A stretch of DNA of 64,000 nt from Variovorax atrisoli 110B (GTDB lineage Bacteria > Pseudomonadota > Gammaproteobacteria > Burkholderiales > Burkholderiaceae_C). Each line of letters opens with the position of its first letter. Positions within the stretch are counted from its first letter, which is position 1. The notes beneath the pieces are model-generated. The model was not told where the DNA came from and searched no databases. It worked only from the letters and a program-made list of their open reading frames with translations. Below, piece after piece: positions 17,935 through 26,694 of the stretch. Location of the stretch: contig NZ_KB907455.1 in assembly GCF_000382045.1 (NCBI RefSeq), positions 248,001-312,000 on the forward strand, written 5' to 3'. Position numbers and translations under genes: made by a program.

Positions 17935-18675
17935 TCAGACCTGCCCGCTGAGCTCCTTCGCTGCCGCACGCACCGGCTCGATGTAGCCCTCGTCGTAGCG
18001 GTGCGTGGGCATGGTGAGCGTGACCGCGGCCGCGAGGCTGCCGTCGGCATGGAGCACCGGCGCCGAGATGCCGGCCAGCTCGGCGGTGCGGTCGCCCACC
18101 AGCGCGCACCAGCCCTGCGCGCGGATGGTGTCGTAGAGCTTGCGCTCCTTTGTGCCGCGCGGCAGCTCGTCCTGCGGGCCGAAGGCGATCAGCACCCGCG
18201 CGCCCGCGCCGCGGTCGTTGGGCAGCAGGTCGCCGGCGCGCACGTGGTCGCGCACCACATGCGACGAATCGACGCGGAACTGGCACAGCCGCACCCAGCT
18301 GACGCCCTGCGGCTGCCGCACGTGGTACGCCGCGCTCTCGCCGGTGGCCGCGACCAGCGCGCGCAGCACCGGCAGCACGATGCGGTCGAGCGACTGCGAG
18401 GCCGTGTAGAGGCCGTGCAGCCGCGCGATCTCCATGCCCAGCGCATAGCGGCCGTCGTCCTGCCGGCGGATCAGCCGCGCATGCTCCAGCGAGGCCAGCA
18501 GCCGCAGCACGGTGCTCTTGTAGAGCTGCGTGCGCTCGGCGAACTGCGCGAGCGACAGCGCCTCGTCGCCCGGCCGAAAGGCCGACAGCAGGCTCAGCGC
18601 ACGGTCGACCGCGGCCGCGCCGCCTGGCGCGGCATTGAGATCGGAGACGGATTCGGTCTGGGCTTTGCGGGGCAT
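17935..18675 (-). CDS. IclR-family regulator of the divergent HMG-lyase operon
   Basis: 246 residues. The N-terminal winged helix (AAAVDRALSLLSAFRPG to LYKSTVLRLLASLEHARLIR) is followed by an effector domain with GESAAYHVRQPQGVSWVRLC and the C-terminal ISAPVLHADGSLAAAVTLTM. It is divergent from the HMG-CoA-lyase/CoA-transferase/Bug operon, and two palindromes in the 118-bp gap are its likely binding sites. Probably senses an acid or its CoA product taken up by the Bug system. Confidence 0.9.
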   Translation of the reverse strand: MPRKAQTESVSDLNAAPGGAAAVDRALSLLSAFRPGDEALSLAQFAERTQLYKSTVLRLLASLEHARLIRRQDDGRYALGMEIARLHGLYTASQSLDRIVLPVLRALVAATGESAAYHVRQPQGVSWVRLCQFRVDSSHVVRDHVRAGDLLPNDRGAGARVLIAFGPQDELPRGTKERKLYDTIRAQGWCALVGDRTAELAGISAPVLHADGSLAAAVTLTMPTHRYDEGYIEPVRAAAKELSGQV

Positions 18676-18731
18676 GGCAGGAAGGCGCAGGGAATGGCTC
18701 GGCTTGACAGTCGAGGCGGATCGACGGTCTA

Positions 18732-18748
18732 ATTCTGTTTGGCGGAAT
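18732..18748. promoter_or_regulatory. Imperfect IclR half of a tandem operator
   Basis: ATTCTGT-TTG-GCGGAAT is a 7-3-7 inverted repeat with one mismatch, 20 bp centre to centre from a perfect copy at 18752-18768, i.e. about two helical turns on the same DNA face. Confidence 0.55.
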
Positions 18749-18751
18749 ATA

Positions 18752-18768
18752 GTTCTGTAAGACAGAAC
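18752..18768. promoter_or_regulatory. Perfect IclR-type palindrome
   Basis: GTTCTGT-AAG-ACAGAAC is a perfect 7-3-7 inverted repeat located 25 bp before the HMG-lyase start codon at 18794. With the imperfect copy it forms a tandem site suited to a tetrameric IclR protein. Confidence 0.7.
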
Positions 18769-18793
18769 AGTCAAGCCCAAGGAGACGAAATCG

Positions 18794-19732
18794 ATGACAA
18801 CCCCCGACGTCCTCATCAGCGAGGTCGGCCCGCGCGACGGCCTGCAGTCGGTCAAGGCCACCATGCCCACCGCCGACAAGCTGCGCTGGATCGACGCGCT
18901 CTACGCGGCCGGCGTGCGCGAGATCGAGGTCGCCTCCTTCGTGCCCGCCAAGCTGCTGCCGCAGATGGCCGACGCGGCCGAGGTGGTGCGCCACGCCGTC
19001 ACGCTGCCGGGCCTGGTGGTGATGGCGCTGGTGCCCAACCGCAAGGGCGCGCAGGCCGCGCTCGAGGCCGGCGTGCACAAGCTGACCATGCCGGTGTCGG
19101 CCAGCGTGGCGCATTCGCTGGCCAACGTGCGCAAGACGCCCACCGAGATGGTCGATGAGGTGCGCGCCATCTCCGAGCTGCGCCGCGAGATCGCGCCGCA
19201 GGTGAAGCTGGAGGCCGGCATCTCCACCGCCTTCGGATGCACGCTGCAGGGCCTGGTGCCCGAGGACGACGTGATCCGCCTGGCCGCGCAGTGCATCGAG
19301 GCGGGCGCCGACGAATCGGGCCTGTCCGACACCGTGGGCTACGCCAACCCCGCGCAGGTGCGCCGCCTGTTCAGGCGGCTGCGCGCGGAGATCGGAAGCC
19401 ACGCCGGTGCGGCCCACATGCACAACACGCGCGGCCTCGGCATCGCCAACTGCCTTGCGGCCTGGGAGGAGGGCGTGCGCACCTTCGACGCTTCGCTGGG
19501 CGGTCTCGGCGGCTGCCCCTACGCGCCGGGCGCCTCGGGCAATGCGGTCACCGAAGACCTGGTCTTCATGTTCGAGGCCATGGGCGTGCGCACCGGCATC
19601 GACATCCAGAAACTCATCGCGGCGCGCGCGCCGCTCATGGCCGGCCTGCCCGGCGAGCCGGTCTACGGCATGACCCCGGAAGCCGGATTGCCCAAGGGCT
19701 TCGCCCAGGAACACAACGCACAACATGTCTGA
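18794..19732 (+). CDS. Hydroxymethylglutaryl-CoA lyase family enzyme
   Basis: 312 residues, TIM-barrel HMGL-like enzyme that should cleave a 3-hydroxyacyl-CoA into acetyl-CoA plus an oxo acid. SEVGPRDGLQS carries the catalytic Arg-Asp. GLGGCPYAPGASGNAVTED is the HMG-CoA lyase signature with its active-site Cys. The metal-binding HxH is present (AAHMHNTRGLG), but it is followed by N-T-R where classic HMG-CoA lyases have D-T-Y, so HMG-CoA is not certain; a citramalyl-CoA-type substrate is possible. Overlaps the CoA-transferase start by 8 bp. Confidence 0.88.
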   Translation: MTTPDVLISEVGPRDGLQSVKATMPTADKLRWIDALYAAGVREIEVASFVPAKLLPQMADAAEVVRHAVTLPGLVVMALVPNRKGAQAALEAGVHKLTMPVSASVAHSLANVRKTPTEMVDEVRAISELRREIAPQVKLEAGISTAFGCTLQGLVPEDDVIRLAAQCIEAGADESGLSDTVGYANPAQVRRLFRRLRAEIGSHAGAAHMHNTRGLGIANCLAAWEEGVRTFDASLGGLGGCPYAPGASGNAVTEDLVFMFEAMGVRTGIDIQKLIAARAPLMAGLPGEPVYGMTPEAGLPKGFAQEHNAQHV

Positions 19733-20915
19733 AGCCAACCCCCTGCCGTACGCCGGCGTCCGCGTCGTCGAGTTCACCCACATGGTCATGGGCCCGACCT
19801 GCGGCCTGCTGCTGGCCGACCTGGGCGCCGAGGTCATCAAGGTCGAGCCCATCGAGGGCGACAACACCCGCCGCCTGCTGGGTTCGGGTTCGGGCTTCTT
19901 CCCGACCTTCAACCGCAACAAGAAGAGCATCGCGCTCGACCTGAAGCAGCCCGAGGGCGTGGAGGCCGCGCTGCGGCTCATCGCCACCGCCGACATCGTC
20001 AGCGAGAACTTCAAGCCCGGCACCATGAAGAAGCTGGGGCTCGACTACGACACGCTCAGCAAGCTCAACCCGCGCCTCATCTACGTGAGCCACAAGGGCT
20101 TCCTGCCCGGCCCCTACGACCACCGCACCGCGCTCGACGAGGTGGTGCAGATGATGGGAGGCCTGGCCTACATGACCGGCCGCTCTGGCGACCCGCTGCG
20201 CGCGGGCACCAGCGTGAACGACATCATGGGCGGCATGTTCGGCGCCATCGGCGCGATGGCCGCGCTGCGCCAGCGCGACATCACCGGCAAGGGCTGCGAG
20301 GTGCAGTCGGCGCTGTTCGAGAACAACGTGTTCCTGGTCGCGCAGCACATGATGCAGTTCGCCGCCACCGGCAAGGCGGCCGACCCGATGCCCAGCCGCA
20401 TCTCGGCCTGGGCGGTGTACGACGTCTTCACCGTGAAGGACGGCGAGCAGATCTTCCTGGCGGCCGTGAGCGACAAGCAGTGGGCCATCTTCTGCAAGGC
20501 CTTCGGCCTGGACGAGATGCTGGCCGACCCGCGCCTGAAGACCAACAACGACCGCGTGCTGGCGCGCGAATGGATGATGCCCATCCTGCGCTCGCACCTC
20601 GCGAACCACAGCGCCGCGGAGCTCGCCGCGGTGTTCGAGAAGAACGAGCTGCCCTTCGCGCCCATCACCCGGCCGCAGGAGCTGTTCGACGATCCGCACC
20701 TCAACGCCACCGGGGGCCTCGCGCCGGTGCGCATGAACGACGGCAGCATAGCCAACGTGCCGCTGATGCCGTTCACGCTCGACGGCGAACGCCCGGGCAT
20801 CCGGCTGCAGCCGCCGCGCATCGGCGAGCACGGCCATGAGCTGCTGAAGGAAGTGGGCTACAGCGACGAGGACATCGCTGCGCTCCAGGCAAGACACATC
20901 ACACTCGGAGACTGA
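19725..20915 (+). CDS. CaiB/BaiF (class III) CoA-transferase
   Basis: 396 residues. N-terminus YAGVRVVEFTHMVMGPTCG, then LADLGAEVIKVEPIEGDNTR, NRNKKSIALDLKQPEGVE and GTSVNDIMGGMFGAIGAMAA, whose Asp corresponds to the residue forming the acyl-anhydride intermediate in formyl-CoA transferase. It would activate the imported acid to its CoA ester for cleavage by the preceding lyase. Translationally coupled upstream (8-bp overlap) and only 4 bp from the Bug gene. Confidence 0.93.
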   Translation: MSEANPLPYAGVRVVEFTHMVMGPTCGLLLADLGAEVIKVEPIEGDNTRRLLGSGSGFFPTFNRNKKSIALDLKQPEGVEAALRLIATADIVSENFKPGTMKKLGLDYDTLSKLNPRLIYVSHKGFLPGPYDHRTALDEVVQMMGGLAYMTGRSGDPLRAGTSVNDIMGGMFGAIGAMAALRQRDITGKGCEVQSALFENNVFLVAQHMMQFAATGKAADPMPSRISAWAVYDVFTVKDGEQIFLAAVSDKQWAIFCKAFGLDEMLADPRLKTNNDRVLAREWMMPILRSHLANHSAAELAAVFEKNELPFAPITRPQELFDDPHLNATGGLAPVRMNDGSIANVPLMPFTLDGERPGIRLQPPRIGEHGHELLKEVGYSDEDIAALQARHITLGD

Positions 20916-20919
20916 CCTC

Positions 20920-21900
20920 ATGTTTTTCAATGCACGGCGCGCCTTGCTGGCGTGCGCCGCGGCCGCCGCATGGCTGAACGCCGCCCCCGCCCTTGCCGAC
21001 ACCGCCTGGCCCGACAAGCCGGTGCGGCTCATCGTTCCCTACACGCCCGGCGGCGCCACCGACATCGTGGCGCGGCTGGTCGCGCAGAAGCTCGCCGACG
21101 ACACCAAGTGGACCTTCATCGTCGACAACCGCGCGGGCGGCAACGGCAACATCGGCATGGACGTGGTGGCCAAGGCCAAGCCCGACGGCTACACCATCGG
21201 CCTGGGACAGACCGCGAACCTCGCGATCAACCCGACGCTGTTCCCGAAGATGCCCTACGACGCATTGAAGGACCTGGTGCCGGTGTCGGTCGTGGCGTCG
21301 CAGCCCGTGGTGCTGGTGGTTCGCGCCGACGCGCCGTTCAAGACGCTGGCCGACCTGGTTTCCGCCGCCAAGGCCCGGCCGGGCGAGATCCGGCAGGCGC
21401 TCGCTGGCACCGGCACGCTGGGCCACATGGCCGGCGAGGTGCTGGCCAAGCGCGCGGGCTTCAAGGTGCTCAACGTGCCGTACAAGGGCGCGGCTCCTGC
21501 CATCACCGACCTGCTCGGCGGCCAGACCGACTACATGTTCGCCACGCCGCAGGGCGCGCTCTCGATGGTGAAGGGCGGGCGCCTGCGCGCGCTGGCCGTC
21601 ACCTCGGCCAAGCGCCTGCCGGTGATGCCCGACGTGCCTACCGTGGCCGAGAGCTACAAGGGCTTCGAGGCGGTGGACTGGAAGGCGCTCGTCGCCCCGG
21701 CCGGCACCAGCGCCGACATCGTGAAGAAGCTCAGCGCCGCCGTCGACAAGGCGCTGGCCAAGCCCGCGACCATCTCGCAGCTGCTGGCCGAGGGCAGCAC
21801 GCCCGTGGGCGGCACGCCGGAGCAGGCGGCGCAGTACATCAAGGCCGAGCATGCGCGCTGGGGTGCGGCAGTCCGCGAGGCGGGCGTCCGGCCGGAATAG
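20920..21900 (+). CDS. Bug-family (TTT) periplasmic solute-binding protein
   Basis: 326 residues with a signal peptide (residues 1-27, ending APALA). Bug features: WPDKPVRLIVPYTPGGATDI, NRAGGNGNIGMDVVAKAKPD and VPYKGAAPAITDLLGGQ. These proteins bind carboxylates for tripartite tricarboxylate transport or act as sensors. No TctA/TctB membrane genes are adjacent. Position at the end of the lyase/CoA-transferase operon suggests it captures that pathway's acid substrate. Confidence 0.93.
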   Translation: MFFNARRALLACAAAAAWLNAAPALADTAWPDKPVRLIVPYTPGGATDIVARLVAQKLADDTKWTFIVDNRAGGNGNIGMDVVAKAKPDGYTIGLGQTANLAINPTLFPKMPYDALKDLVPVSVVASQPVVLVVRADAPFKTLADLVSAAKARPGEIRQALAGTGTLGHMAGEVLAKRAGFKVLNVPYKGAAPAITDLLGGQTDYMFATPQGALSMVKGGRLRALAVTSAKRLPVMPDVPTVAESYKGFEAVDWKALVAPAGTSADIVKKLSAAVDKALAKPATISQLLAEGSTPVGGTPEQAAQYIKAEHARWGAAVREAGVRPE

Positions 21901-21941
21901 GCAGGCGCTCTCCGGGTGGCGGGCGATATAGTTCCCGCCCC

Positions 21942-22868
21942 ATGGATCGCCTGAAGCAACTCGAATCCTTCGTCTCGGTCGCGACGCGCGGCAGCCTCAC
22001 GGCCGCGGCCAAGGCCGAGGGCGTGGCGCCCGCGATCATGGGTCGCCGGCTCGATGCGCTGGAGGAGCGCCTGGGCGTCAAGCTGCTGGTGCGCACCACG
22101 CGCCGCATCACGCTCACGAACGAAGGCAGTTCCTTCCTCGAAGACTGCCAGCGCCTGCTGGCCGAGTTCGCCAATGCCGAGGCCAGCGTGAGCGCCGGCG
22201 GCCTCAAGGCCAGCGGCCACCTGCGCGTGACGGCACCCGCGGGCTTCGGCCGCCGCCACGTCGCGCCGCTGGTGCCGCGCTTCCATGCGCTGCATCCCGA
22301 GGTGACGATCTCGCTGAACCTCAGCGACCGCGTGGTCGACGTCACCGGCGAGAGCTTCGACTGCGCGGTGCGCGTGGGCGACCTGCCCGATTCGTCGCTG
22401 GTGAGCGTGCGGCTCGCCGACAACCGCCGCCGCTGCGTCGCCACGCCGGAGTTCGTGCGCCGCCACGGCAAGCCGAAGCATCCGGGCGAGCTCTCGCGCT
22501 TCGCCTGCCTCACGCTGTCGAGCGACGCCTCACAGACGCGCGGCTGGGCCTTCCGCGTCGTCAACGAGGAGGGCAACCAGGAACTGATCCACCTGCGTCC
22601 CAGCGGCCCGCTCGACTGCTCGGACGGCCAGGTGCTGCACGACTGGTGCCTCGCCGGCCACGGCATCGCGTGGCGCAGCACCTGGGAGGTCGAGGCCGAG
22701 ATCGATGCCGGCCTGCTCGTGCCGCTGCTGGAGGAATTCGCGGCGCCGCCCAACGGCATCTACGCGGTGTTCGCGGGCGCCAAGCACATGCCGCTGCGGG
22801 TGCGGCTGTGGCTTGATTTCCTCAAGGAGCAGTACGGCAACCCGGATTTCTGGGGCGGAAGGGCCTGA
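21942..22868 (+). CDS. LysR-family regulator, CrgA-like
   Basis: 308 residues. HTH from MDRLKQLESFVSVATRGSLT through APAIMGRRLDALEERLGVKL to TTRRITLTNEGSSF; effector domain starts GHLRVTAPAGFGRRHVAPLV. A TATAGT hexamer (21927-21932) lies 9 bp before the start, so the leader is very short. It follows the Bug gene by 41 bp on the same strand; whether it regulates that operon in addition to the IclR protein is unclear. Confidence 0.9.
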   Translation: MDRLKQLESFVSVATRGSLTAAAKAEGVAPAIMGRRLDALEERLGVKLLVRTTRRITLTNEGSSFLEDCQRLLAEFANAEASVSAGGLKASGHLRVTAPAGFGRRHVAPLVPRFHALHPEVTISLNLSDRVVDVTGESFDCAVRVGDLPDSSLVSVRLADNRRRCVATPEFVRRHGKPKHPGELSRFACLTLSSDASQTRGWAFRVVNEEGNQELIHLRPSGPLDCSDGQVLHDWCLAGHGIAWRSTWEVEAEIDAGLLVPLLEEFAAPPNGIYAVFAGAKHMPLRVRLWLDFLKEQYGNPDFWGGRA

Positions 22869-22950
22869 GTTCAGCCAACGGCTGCACAATCTGTTCACAT
22901 TTGAAATCCGGCTGATACGCCCCCACGCTGACAGCCGCCGAGGTCCTTCG

Positions 22951-23049
22951 CGGAACAACGGGGAACCGGCTTCGCCGGGCCTCGGGTGTCGCCCCCGGAT
23001 GGGAGGTGGCGAAGCGACACGAAGTGCGCGCAGCCTTGGGGGCGAGCCA
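22951..23049 (-). repeat. Dispersed ~95-bp intergenic repeat, copy E
   Basis: Reverse-orientation copy of the family described at 30811. It shares the core gcgaagcgacacgaagtgcg and the flanking gaaccggcttcgccgggcc. It fills the gap between the LysR gene and the DUF2214 gene and ends 17 bp before the latter's start. Confidence 0.85.
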
Positions 23050-23066
23050 TCCTGAAAGCTCCACCG

Positions 23067-23519
23067 ATGACCCTGGAAGCCATCCTTGCGTACCTTCACC
23101 TGCTCGCCATCCTCACGATGGTCGTCTTCATCTCCAGCGAGGCCGCGCTGTGCCGCGTGCAGTGGCTCAACGCGGCGGTGGTCGAGCGGCTGGCCAAGGT
23201 CGACATGGTCTACGGCATCGCGGCCATCGCGGTGCTGGCCACCGGCATCGCGCGCACCTGGTGGGGCGTGAAGGGCACGGCCTGGTACTGGACCAACCCG
23301 CTGCTGCACGTGAAGCTGGGGCTCTTCATCATCGTGGGCGTGCTGTCGATCTTCCCGACGCTCACGTACTTCCGCTGGCGCAAGACGCTGCGCGCCACCG
23401 GCAAGCTGCCGCCCGAGGCCGAGATCGTCAAGACGCGCAAGCTGGTGATGGTCCAGGCGCATCTGATCGCGCTGATCCCGCTGGTGGCGGTGTTCCTGGC
23501 GCGCGGCTTCGGCAAGTAG
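23067..23519 (+). CDS. DUF2214 family membrane protein
   Basis: 150 residues, four hydrophobic helices (MTLEAILAYLHLLAILTMVV, MVYGIAAIAVLATGIARTWW, LLHVKLGLFIIVGVLSIFPT and a C-terminal helix). WWGVKGTAWYWTNPLLHVKL is typical of DUF2214. Inner-membrane; function unknown. Conserved His residues might bind heme, but that is speculation. Confidence 0.82.
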   Translation: MTLEAILAYLHLLAILTMVVFISSEAALCRVQWLNAAVVERLAKVDMVYGIAAIAVLATGIARTWWGVKGTAWYWTNPLLHVKLGLFIIVGVLSIFPTLTYFRWRKTLRATGKLPPEAEIVKTRKLVMVQAHLIALIPLVAVFLARGFGK

Positions 23520-23542
23520 CCCGGGATCGGCCGCGCAAAGCA

Positions 23543-23566
23543 AAAGGCCCGCTTTCGCGGGCCTTC
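23543..23566. terminator. Bidirectional intrinsic terminator
   Basis: Stem aaggcccgc / gcgggcctt with a short loop, flanked by A-rich sequence on the left and T-rich on the right. It sits between the convergent DUF2214 and PsiF genes and can serve both. Confidence 0.75.
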
Positions 23567-23597
23567 CTTCATGGCTTTGCAGCCAGCGCGGTGCCGA

Positions 23598-23930
23598 TCA
23601 GGCCTTCGCCGCGTCGGCGGTGCACTTCTTGACGAAGCTGTTCTTGGCGGCGCCGGCCAGCGGCTTGCCGTTCTTGTCCACGGCCTTGGCTTCGCAGGAG
23701 GGAGCGGCGGCGGCCTTGGCTTCCTTCTCGCACTTCTTGATGGAGCTGGCCTTGGCGGCACCGGCGAGGGCCTTGCCATTCTTGTCCACGGCCTTGGCTT
23801 CGCAGCTTGCGCCGGCGGCGGGGGCTGCTGCCGCGGGTGCGGCGGCCGGCGCGGCGGCCTTGTCTTGAGCCTGTGCTGCACCGAAGGAAAGGCAGGCACC
23901 GAGTGCAAGCAGGGAAAGGAGCTTCTTCAT
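23598..23930 (-). CDS. PsiF-repeat protein
   Basis: 110 residues: signal peptide ending AAQAQ (about residue 22), an Ala/Pro-rich spacer, then two PsiF repeats, each with CEAKAVDKNGK, LAGAAK and KKC (four cysteines in all). The two repeats are also nearly identical at the DNA level (23632-23695 and 23744-23805), pointing to a recent internal duplication. Periplasmic, small, function unknown; E. coli PsiF is phosphate-starvation inducible, but no Pho box is evident here. Confidence 0.88.
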   Translation of the reverse strand: MKKLLSLLALGACLSFGAAQAQDKAAAPAAAPAAAAPAAGASCEAKAVDKNGKALAGAAKASSIKKCEKEAKAAAAPSCEAKAVDKNGKPLAGAAKNSFVKKCTADAAKA

Positions 23931-24049
23931 GGTGATGTGTCCTCGCTAGGTTGAGTTGTGACAGGTTCCCCGCCTCGGGGCCGACCATCGTAACGGCGCA
24001 AGGCAACGATCGGATGACCATCGTCAACTGATCCCGGGTTTGCCCCCGG

Positions 24050-24055
24050 TAAAAT
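24050..24055 (+). promoter_or_regulatory. -10 element giving a leaderless argS message
   Basis: TAAAAT ends 6 bp before the argS ATG, so transcription would begin at the A of the start codon. No Shine-Dalgarno is visible and a clear -35 is not obvious. Confidence 0.5.
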
Positions 24056-24061
24056 TTCAGG

Positions 24062-25747
24062 ATGCTATTGGTCAAACAGGAGCTGCTCGCGGCGCTCGCG
24101 AACACGCTCGAATCCCTCTCGCCCGGCGCCGGCCCCAAGGCCGCGTTCGAGTCGCCCAAGATGGCCGCGCACGGCGATTTCGCCTGCACGGCAGCCATGC
24201 AGCTCGCCAAGCCGCTGGGGCGCAAGCCCCGCGACCTGGGCGAGGAGCTGCGCGCCGCACTGCTCGCGACCCCCGCGTTCGCCCAGTGGGTCAACGCCAT
24301 CGAGATCGCCGGGCCCGGCTTCCTCAACATCCGCCTGAAGACGGCTGCCAAGCAGCAGATCGTGCGCGAGGTGCTGTCGGCCGGGGATACTTTCGGCCAA
24401 CAGCCGGCCACCGGCGAGAAGGTGCTGGTGGAGTTCGTCTCGGCCAACCCGACCGGCCCGCTGCACGTGGGCCATGGCCGCCAGGCGGCGCTGGGCGACG
24501 CCATCTGCAACCTGCGCGCCTCGCAGGGCGAGAGCGTCTGGCGCGAGTACTACTACAACGACGCCGGCGTGCAGATCCAGACCCTGGCCAACAGCACGCA
24601 GCTGCGCGCGCGCGGCTTCAAGCCGGGCGACCCCGAGTGGCCCAGCGGCGAGAAGGCGGCTGCATACAACGGCGACTACATCGCCGACATCGCGGCCGAC
24701 TTCAAGGCGAAGAAGACCGTCAAGTCGGAAGACCGCGAAGTCACCGCCAGCGGCGACATCGAGGACATCGACGCCATCCGCGAGTTCGCCGTTGCCTACC
24801 TGCGCCGCGAGCAGGACCTGGACCTGCAGGCCTTCCGCGTGCGCTTCGACCAGTACTACCTCGAGTCCAGCCTCTACACCAGCGGCCGCGTCGAGGACGC
24901 CGTGCGCAAGCTCGTGGCCGCCGGCAAGACCTACGAGCAGGACGGCGCGCTGTGGCTGAAGTCGACCGACTACGGCGACGACAAGGACCGCGTGATGAAG
25001 AAGCAGGACGGCACGTACACCTACTTCGTGCCCGACGTCGCCTATCACATCGCCAAGTGGGAGCGCGGCTTCCACAAGGTCATCAACATCCAGGGCACCG
25101 ACCACCACGGCACCATCGCCCGCGTGCGCGCCGGCCTGCAGGCCGTGGGCGAAGGCATCCCCGAGGGCTACCCCGACTACGTGCTGCACACCATGGTGCG
25201 CGTGATGAAGGGCGGCGAGGAGGTCAAGATCAGCAAGCGCGCCGGCAGCTACGTCACGCTGCGCGACCTGATCGAGTGGACCAGCACCGACGCGGTGCGG
25301 TTCTTCCTGCTGAGCCGCAAGCCCGACACCGAGTACACCTTCGACGTCGACCTCGCGGTGACGAAGAACAACGACAACCCGGTCTACTACGTGCAGTACG
25401 CCCATGCGCGCATCTGCTCGGTGCTGGCCGGCTGGGGCGGCGACGCAACATCGCTGAAGGACGTCGACCTGTCGCCGCTGGAAAGCCCGGCCGCCCAGGC
25501 GCTGATGCTGCTGCTGGCCAAGTACCCGGCCATGCTGACGGCCGCCTCGAAGGACTTCGCCCCGCACGACGTGACCTTCTACCTGCGCGAATTGGCCGCC
25601 AGCTACCACAGCTACTACGACGCCGAACGCATCCTGGTCGACGACGAGAAGGTGAAGCTGGCCCGCCTGGCTCTGGTCGCCGCGACCGCGCAGGTGCTGC
25701 ACAATGGCCTCGCGATTCTCGGCGTCAGTGCACCGAGCAAGATGTGA
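24062..25747 (+). CDS. argS: Arginine--tRNA ligase
   Basis: 561 residues, class I aminoacyl-tRNA synthetase that charges tRNA-Arg. The HIGH motif is H135-V-G-H in NPTGPLHVGHGRQAALGD; the KMSKS loop is KISKRAG at residue 389. N-terminal Add1-type tRNA D-loop-binding domain (residues about 1-110) and C-terminal anticodon-binding DALR helical domain (FYLRELAASYHSYYDAERIL) are present. Starts at MLLVKQELLAALA. The SPOR-domain gene follows after 11 bp, a common Burkholderiales arrangement. Confidence 0.98.
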   Translation: MLLVKQELLAALANTLESLSPGAGPKAAFESPKMAAHGDFACTAAMQLAKPLGRKPRDLGEELRAALLATPAFAQWVNAIEIAGPGFLNIRLKTAAKQQIVREVLSAGDTFGQQPATGEKVLVEFVSANPTGPLHVGHGRQAALGDAICNLRASQGESVWREYYYNDAGVQIQTLANSTQLRARGFKPGDPEWPSGEKAAAYNGDYIADIAADFKAKKTVKSEDREVTASGDIEDIDAIREFAVAYLRREQDLDLQAFRVRFDQYYLESSLYTSGRVEDAVRKLVAAGKTYEQDGALWLKSTDYGDDKDRVMKKQDGTYTYFVPDVAYHIAKWERGFHKVINIQGTDHHGTIARVRAGLQAVGEGIPEGYPDYVLHTMVRVMKGGEEVKISKRAGSYVTLRDLIEWTSTDAVRFFLLSRKPDTEYTFDVDLAVTKNNDNPVYYVQYAHARICSVLAGWGGDATSLKDVDLSPLESPAAQALMLLLAKYPAMLTAASKDFAPHDVTFYLRELAASYHSYYDAERILVDDEKVKLARLALVAATAQVLHNGLAILGVSAPSKM

Positions 25748-25758
25748 ACCCCCTCACC

Positions 25759-26538
25759 ATGAAGAAGACAAGAAGTCAACGCGGCAACATCGTCATCGGC
25801 CTGATCATCGGGCTGGTGCTCGGCCTGGGCGTCGCGCTGGGCATCGCGGTCTACGTGACCAAGGTGCCGATCCCGTTCGTGACCAAGACGCAGCGCGGCG
25901 GCGCCGAGCAGGACGAGGCCGAGGCCCGCAAGAACCGCGACTGGGACCCGAACGCGCCGCTGGCCGGCAAGGCCGGCGCGCCCAAGCCGGCGACGCCGGC
26001 CGCCCCGGCAGGCCCGGTCAACCCGATCACCGGCGAGCCCGCCACCGGCAACACCGCCGCCGCTCCCGGCGGCGCCTCGCCCGGCACCGCGCCGCCGGTG
26101 CCCGTGGTGGTGGCGCCCAAGCCGCCGCGTACCGCCCCGGTGCCGGCCGAGGCCAACGCCCTGCCGCCGTCGAACGATCCGCTGGGCGACCTGGCCCGAG
26201 CCCGGTCGGGCAGCGTCTCCGGCTCCGGCAGCACGACCACCGCGTCGGCCGCGCCGAGCAGCAGTGGCAGCAACGCCGGCAGCAGCGGCTCCGGCCCCGA
26301 TCCCTTCATGTACTTCGTGCAGGCCGGCGCCTTCCGCACCACCGAGGATGCCGAGGCCCAGCGCGCCAAGCTGTCGCTCATGGGCGTCGAGGCCAAGGTC
26401 ACCGAGCGCGAGCAGGCGGGCCGCACCGTCTACCGCGTGCGCGCCGGCCCCTTCAACAAGAAGGACGACGCCGACCGCCTCAAGGAACGGCTGGACGGCG
26501 GCGGCATGGATTCGGCGCTGGTCCGCGTGCAGCGCTGA
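25759..26538 (+). CDS. SPOR domain membrane protein
   Basis: 259 residues. A short cytoplasmic N-terminus and one TM helix (GNIVIGLIIGLVLGLGVALG, about residues 10-30), a long Pro/Ala/Gly-rich periplasmic linker (residues about 60-180), and a C-terminal SPOR domain (FMYFVQAGAFRTTEDAEAQR to VYRVRAGPFNKKDDADRLKE). SPOR domains bind denuded septal peptidoglycan, so it likely acts at the division site in the manner of FtsN. Probably co-transcribed with argS. Confidence 0.92.
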   Translation: MKKTRSQRGNIVIGLIIGLVLGLGVALGIAVYVTKVPIPFVTKTQRGGAEQDEAEARKNRDWDPNAPLAGKAGAPKPATPAAPAGPVNPITGEPATGNTAAAPGGASPGTAPPVPVVVAPKPPRTAPVPAEANALPPSNDPLGDLARARSGSVSGSGSTTTASAAPSSSGSNAGSSGSGPDPFMYFVQAGAFRTTEDAEAQRAKLSLMGVEAKVTEREQAGRTVYRVRAGPFNKKDDADRLKERLDGGGMDSALVRVQR

Positions 26539-26694
26539 GTCGGCGTCATCCGCCCGGCAACCGACACGAATAGCCCCCAAACTTCGCCGCGCGGCGTTTG
26601 CCGCCACCATCCACAGCCTCGGGCGCGCCGGATGCGGGGGAACTCCCCGCCGCGCGCCGGCTCAGTCTGCCGTAATAACTGGAGAGCTCTTTCA

